A stretch of DNA of 10,387 bases, from contig CABUQL010000022.1 of the NCBI GenBank assembly GCA_902493665.1, positions 1 through 10,387 on the forward strand, read 5' to 3'. Position 1 is the stretch's first letter. Every line of letters begins with the position of its first letter. Of the stretch, positions 6,885 to 10,387 are shown piece after piece. Under the pieces are notes generated by a model, which saw only the letters and a list, made by a program, of their open reading frames with translations, was not told where the DNA came from and did no database searches. The position numbers and the translations under genes are program-made. This DNA comes from an uncultured Eubacteriales bacterium. Its GTDB lineage: Bacteria; Bacillota; Clostridia; UMGS1810.

Positions 6885-7568
6885 ATGAAGCTGACAATTT
6901 GTGTTTTGCTTGCTTTTTTGTTTTTGATTTCCTTTAGTGCGTCCGCCGAAAATGTGGGTCCGATTATTTCGGATTTTAATAAGCATATGACGGAATACGT
7001 TCCGGAGGAATATGAAAACAACGAAAATATATTCAGTGATATAATTGATGTAAACTGGGCGCAGGAAAGCATATATGCACTTGCGGATTTAAAAATTATA
7101 AGCGGAGTCGGAGATAACAGATTTGCTCCCGAAGATTCCGTTACAAAAAGTCAGTTTTTAAAAATGGTTTTTTCTGCGGCAGGTCTTTTGGATGAAGATG
7201 CAAAAACCGATAAATGCAGTGAAAACAACTGGCAGTATCCGTATATCGCATCTGCCGAAAAATATGGATTTGACAAGCTTTTTTACAATGATGATTATTC
7301 GCTTGCAATTTCAAGAGAAGAAATGGCAGCCTCTATAGGGTATGCACTCGGTCTTATGAAAATCAAGGCGGATTCTCAGCCGGATGTTTTGTTTTCGGAT
7401 GATGAAAATATCGATTTGGCAAAAAAGAAATATGTATATATGCTTAAAAATTTATATATAATAAGCGGATATGAAAACGGAACGTTTATGCCGAAAAACA
7501 CTGCAAGACGGTGCGAAGCAGCGGTTATTGTGTATAAATTTGTAAAATATATAGATGATCAAATGTAA
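6885..7568 (+). CDS. Small secreted protein with three SLH (S-layer homology) repeats
   Basis: The 227-residue product begins with a signal peptide: Lys2, a hydrophobic core to about residue 19, and a probable cut after the Ala in SASA (18-21). Three SLH repeats follow: about 50-101 (FSDIIDV, ALADLKIISGVGDNRFAPED, VTKSQF), about 113-157 (WQYPYIASAEKYGF, ISREEM) and about 169-222 (FSDDENIDLA, LKNLYIISGYENGTFMPKN, ARRCEAA). SLH triplets bind pyruvylated secondary wall polymer and anchor proteins to the surface. Here almost nothing else is present, only about 28 acidic residues between the signal peptide and the first repeat. The TRAE-type motif is changed in each repeat (TKSQ, SREE, RRCE), and the second repeat is the most divergent, so binding ability is uncertain. 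ATG is chosen because GAGGA lies 6 nt upstream and the signal peptide starts there. It stops in TAATAA, 45 nt before the aminotransferase gene, with no terminator between them. Confidence 0.88.
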   Translation: MKLTICVLLAFLFLISFSASAENVGPIISDFNKHMTEYVPEEYENNENIFSDIIDVNWAQESIYALADLKIISGVGDNRFAPEDSVTKSQFLKMVFSAAGLLDEDAKTDKCSENNWQYPYIASAEKYGFDKLFYNDDYSLAISREEMAASIGYALGLMKIKADSQPDVLFSDDENIDLAKKKYVYMLKNLYIISGYENGTFMPKNTARRCEAAVIVYKFVKYIDDQM

Positions 7569-7613
7569 TAAACAAATTTTGAAAGAACAAATGTAACAAA
7601 CGGAGGAATTAAT

Positions 7614-8807
7614 ATGGAAATTTCAAATTCACTTGCAAAAAGAGTTACTCATCTTAAAGCTTCGGCTATAAGAGAGATATTTAAAATGGTAGGTAAGAGT
7701 GATATTATATCGTTCGCCGGCGGAATACCTTCACCCGAAGTTTTTCCGAAAGAAAAGTTTGCCGATATTGCAGCAGATATTTTAAAAAACAACGGAAATG
7801 CAGCGCTTGTATACGGAATTACCGAAGGATATGCACCGCTTATTGAAACGGTAAAATCACTTTGCAAAAAAATAAATGTCGGCAAAGATTTTGACCAGAC
7901 AATCATCACAACGGGCGCTCAGCAGGCAATCGATTTGACTGTTCGTTCGATGGTTAACGACGGCGAAGGAATTATAGTTGAAGAGCCGAGTTTTATCGGT
8001 GCGCTTAATTCGTTCCGTTCATTTAATGCAAAGCTTTACGGTGTTGACGTGTTAAGTGACGGAATCGACACAGATGCAGTTGAAAATCTCTTAAAAACAG
8101 AAAACATCAAGCTTATTTACACAATACCGACTTTCCAGAATCCTACAGGTATTACGCAGTCGCTTGAAAAAAGGAAAAAGCTTTTGGAACTTGCCGAAAA
8201 ATATGATTCTTACATAATTGAAGACAATCCGTACGGCGATTTGCGTTTTGCAGGCGAAAATGTTGCCGCAATTAAATCGTTTGATACAAACGGACGTGTT
8301 ATTTATGTGGGTTCTTTCTCGAAAACACTTTCACCCGGAATAAGAGTCGGATATATGGTTGCACACGACAAAATTGTTGACAGAGCAGTTGTTGCAAAAC
8401 AGGTTAATGATGTTCACACACCGCTTTTAAATCAGATGATGGTTGATGAATTTATTAAAAACAACGATTTTGATTTACAGATAAAAAAAGGCTGCGACTT
8501 ATACAGAGAAAAATGTGCGCTTATGCTTAAAACTATGGACGAGTGCTTCCCGAAATGCGTTTCTTATACACGTCCCGAAGGCGGAATTTTCCTTTGGTGC
8601 ACACTTCCCGAAAACATGGACAGTGCGGTTTTGTTCCAAAAAGCTTTGGAAAATAAAGTTGCATTCGTTCCCGGAAGAACATGCAATATAGATATCGATG
8701 CAAAATCAAACTGCTTCAGACTTAATTTTTCAACAATGCCGAACGACAAAATCGTTGAGGGAATTAAAATTTTAGGAAAACTTATTAATGACGAAATAAA
8801 TGCTTAA
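7614..8807 (+). CDS. PLP-dependent aminotransferase, class I/II (2-aminoadipate/aromatic type)
   Basis: This is a cytosolic fold-type I aminotransferase of 397 residues, a typical family length. ISFAGGIPSPEVFP (32-45) is the N-terminal substrate-loop signature of the LysN/MocR-like group. GAQQAIDL (101-108) is the phosphate-binding turn. Asn176 in FQNPTG, Asp204 in IIEDNPY and Tyr207 contact the cofactor ring. Lys237 in SFSKTLSPGIRVGY is the Schiff-base lysine, with Arg244 binding the cofactor phosphate. Arg369 in CFRLNFS binds the substrate carboxylate. All key residues are present. No DNA-binding domain is fused, so it is an enzyme and not a MocR regulator. Relatives act on 2-aminoadipate, aromatic, branched-chain or other amino acids; the sequence alone does not decide which. 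GGAGG (7602-7606) precedes the ATG. It is followed 11 nt later by trpS, which weakly favours a role with aromatic amino acids. Confidence 0.94.
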   Translation: MEISNSLAKRVTHLKASAIREIFKMVGKSDIISFAGGIPSPEVFPKEKFADIAADILKNNGNAALVYGITEGYAPLIETVKSLCKKINVGKDFDQTIITTGAQQAIDLTVRSMVNDGEGIIVEEPSFIGALNSFRSFNAKLYGVDVLSDGIDTDAVENLLKTENIKLIYTIPTFQNPTGITQSLEKRKKLLELAEKYDSYIIEDNPYGDLRFAGENVAAIKSFDTNGRVIYVGSFSKTLSPGIRVGYMVAHDKIVDRAVVAKQVNDVHTPLLNQMMVDEFIKNNDFDLQIKKGCDLYREKCALMLKTMDECFPKCVSYTRPEGGIFLWCTLPENMDSAVLFQKALENKVAFVPGRTCNIDIDAKSNCFRLNFSTMPNDKIVEGIKILGKLINDEINA

Positions 8808-8818
8808 GAGGTGCAAAA

Positions 8819-9832
8819 ATGGAAGATAAAAAAACAATATTCAGCGGTGTTCAGCCGACAGGATGCATAACGCTCGGAAACTATCTCGGAGCGCTTAAAA
8901 ACTGGGTTGACCTGCAAAATGACTACAACTGTCTTTTTTCGGTTGTTGACCTTCATTCAATTACCGTAAGACAGGATCCCATGCAGCTTAGAAAAAGATG
9001 CTTGGATTTTCTTGTGCAATATCTTGCGTGCGGAATCGACGGTGAAAAAAATATAGTTTATTTTCAGTCGCATGTTCCTCAGCATTGCGAACTTGCGTGG
9101 ATTTTAAACTGCTACACTTATCTCGGCGAACTTTCAAGAATGACACAGTTTAAGGATAAATCGGCAAAGCATGCAAATAATATAAACGCAGGACTTTTTA
9201 CTTATCCCGTTCTTATGGCGGCAGATATTTTACTTTATCAGACGGACCTTGTGCCGGTAGGACACGACCAGCTCCAGCACCTTGAAATCACGCGCGATAT
9301 TGCCGCACGTTTTAACGGCGTATATGGCGAAACGTTTAAAATGCCTGACGCATTTGTTCCGAAAACAGGAGCAAAGCGTATTATGAGTCTTCAGAATCCG
9401 ACTGCAAAAATGTCTAAATCCGACCCGAACGAAAACGGATTTATATCAATTCTTGATACGCCTGATGCAATAATGAGAAAATTCAAGCGTGCCGTTACCG
9501 ATTCCGATAACGAAATCAGAATGAGAGAAGGACACGACGGAATAAATAATCTTATTTCAATATACGGTGCTGTTACCGGAAAAGATGTGCCTGAAATTGA
9601 AAACGAGTTTTCAAACAAAGGCTACGGTGACTTTAAAGTTGCGGTTGCAGAGGCCGTTATTGAGCACCTTCGTCCCATAAGAGAACGCTATGAAGATTTA
9701 AAGAAAAATAAAGATTATATAGAAAAAGTATACAGCGACGGCGCATACAGAGCAGAAAAACTTGCAAGAAAAACGCTTGCGAAAGTTCACAGAAGAATAG
9801 GCTATGTTGACCGCAAATTCATAACGAAGTAA
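8819..9832 (+). CDS. trpS: Tryptophanyl-tRNA synthetase
   Basis: TrpS joins tryptophan to tRNA-Trp in two ATP-driven steps in the cytoplasm and is essential. The 337-residue length fits the bacterial class Ic enzyme. FSGVQPTGCITLGNYLGAL (8-26) holds the HIGH-equivalent TLGN (18-21). DLHSIT (44-49), LMAADILLYQTDLVPVGHDQ (132-151, tryptophan pocket with Asp136) and QLQHLEITRDIA follow. The KMSKS loop is exact (197-201, then DPN). The C-terminal half is the helical anticodon-binding domain, ending in a basic tail. The ATG follows GAGGTG (8808-8813), which overlaps the end of the aminotransferase gene, so the two are co-transcribed and perhaps translationally coupled. There is no room for a T-box leader directly upstream. 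Confidence 0.98.
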   Translation: MEDKKTIFSGVQPTGCITLGNYLGALKNWVDLQNDYNCLFSVVDLHSITVRQDPMQLRKRCLDFLVQYLACGIDGEKNIVYFQSHVPQHCELAWILNCYTYLGELSRMTQFKDKSAKHANNINAGLFTYPVLMAADILLYQTDLVPVGHDQLQHLEITRDIAARFNGVYGETFKMPDAFVPKTGAKRIMSLQNPTAKMSKSDPNENGFISILDTPDAIMRKFKRAVTDSDNEIRMREGHDGINNLISIYGAVTGKDVPEIENEFSNKGYGDFKVAVAEAVIEHLRPIRERYEDLKKNKDYIEKVYSDGAYRAEKLARKTLAKVHRRIGYVDRKFITK

Positions 9833-9845
9833 CCGGAGGAAAATA

Positions 9846-10387
9846 ATGAAAGTAATATCACTTATATTGTGCTTTTCCGCATCTTTTATAGCTGCGTTTG
9901 CATCAACGCCCGCGGTGAGAAAGCTTGCGTATAAAATCGGCGCACTTGATATACCCGATCATAAACGTCACATCCATACAAAAACAACTCCGCTTATAGG
10001 CGGTCTCGCAATTTTTTTCGGATTTTTAATAGGACTTATCTTATTTTACAGACCGTTTGATGTTCAGGCAAGAGGCATATTTATCGCTTCGCTTCTTATA
10101 ATAGCTGCCGGAATTATCGACGATACCGTAGTTTTAAAACCGAAAATCAAGCTTTTGGTTCAAATTGTTTGTGCACTTATTGTGTATTTTCACGGAATAA
10201 AAATAACATACATCAGCGTTCCTAATTTTATGGTAGAAGGCGGCGTTCTTCCGCTTAAATGGATGAGCCTTCCCATTACGCTTATATGGATTGTTGGTGT
10301 AACAAATGCCGTAAACTTAATTGACGGCCTCGACGGTCTTGCAGCCGGTGTATCTTCAATTGCAACATTTTCGCTTTTCTTTATCGC
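9846..10387 (+). CDS. tagO: TagO/WecA-type undecaprenyl-phosphate GlcNAc-1-phosphate transferase, 3'-truncated by the window edge
   Basis: This MraY/WecA-family membrane enzyme moves a sugar-1-phosphate from a UDP-sugar to undecaprenyl phosphate, the first step of teichoic acid or other wall polymer synthesis. About 180 residues are visible of an expected 330-380. Residue 1 starts a hydrophobic helix (about 3-20). LDIPDHKRHIHTKTTPLIGG (34-53) is the cytosolic signature loop of the WecA/TagO branch. GIIDDTVVLKPKIKL (89-103) carries the Asp92-Asp93 pair tied to Mg2+ binding. NAVNLIDGLDGLAAG (154-168) carries the second catalytic motif. Hydrophobic stretches between these fit the family's multi-pass topology. 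The signatures favour TagO/WecA over MraY, but the donor sugar and the polymer made cannot be read. GGAGGA (9835-9840) lies 5 nt before the ATG. The gene starts 13 nt after trpS and continues past the window. Confidence 0.94.
   Translation, partial: MKVISLILCFSASFIAAFASTPAVRKLAYKIGALDIPDHKRHIHTKTTPLIGGLAIFFGFLIGLILFYRPFDVQARGIFIASLLIIAAGIIDDTVVLKPKIKLLVQIVCALIVYFHGIKITYISVPNFMVEGGVLPLKWMSLPITLIWIVGVTNAVNLIDGLDGLAAGVSSIATFSLFFI

Overview
The window looks like chromosomal DNA of a low-GC, probably endospore-forming member of the Firmicutes (class Clostridia or a relative). The support is an AddA-type (not RecBCD-type) recombination nuclease, a SpoVG protein, a SpoVB-like flippase, SLH domains, AGGAGG-type ribosome binding sites before every gene, and A/T-rich intergenic DNA. 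No mobile element, CRISPR array, tRNA, rRNA or phage gene is visible. Nearly all of the window is conserved housekeeping content.

Layout. (1) Positions 1-4477 are a plus-strand run: the 3' 95% or so of addA, a 101-residue one-pass membrane protein with a coiled coil that I cannot name, and a HAD-superfamily phosphatase of the beta-phosphoglucomutase type. Spacing is 1 nt and 26 nt, and a long-stem hairpin follows. (2) Positions 4648-6162 hold a single SpoVB/MurJ-type flippase gene, preceded by a sequence resembling a mother-cell sigma-E promoter. Its most likely start is a GTG 15 nt downstream of the longest possible start. (3) Positions 6287-6550 on the minus strand are spoVG, with a textbook vegetative promoter (TTGACA, 17 nt, TATAAT). 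A terminator hairpin lies between the two converging genes. (4) From 6885 to the window end a second plus-strand run encodes a small secreted protein made of three SLH repeats, a fold-type I PLP aminotransferase, tryptophanyl-tRNA synthetase, and the 5' part of a TagO/WecA-type glycosyl-phosphate transferase. Spacing is 45, 11 and 13 nt.

How the genes fit together. AddA acts in double-strand-break repair. The flippase, the SLH protein and the TagO-like transferase all point to the cell envelope: TagO-type enzymes start wall polymers on undecaprenyl phosphate, MOP flippases move lipid-linked sugars, and SLH repeats bind pyruvylated wall polymers. The aminotransferase and TrpS are metabolic genes carried in the same run.

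I found no convincing evidence of an undescribed system. The items most worth checking are the unnamed bitopic protein after addA, the sigma-E-like box before the flippase, a three-codon relic ORF overlapping the flippase stop, the stand-alone triple-SLH protein upstream of a wall-polymer gene, and a trpS gene without a T-box leader directly in front of it.
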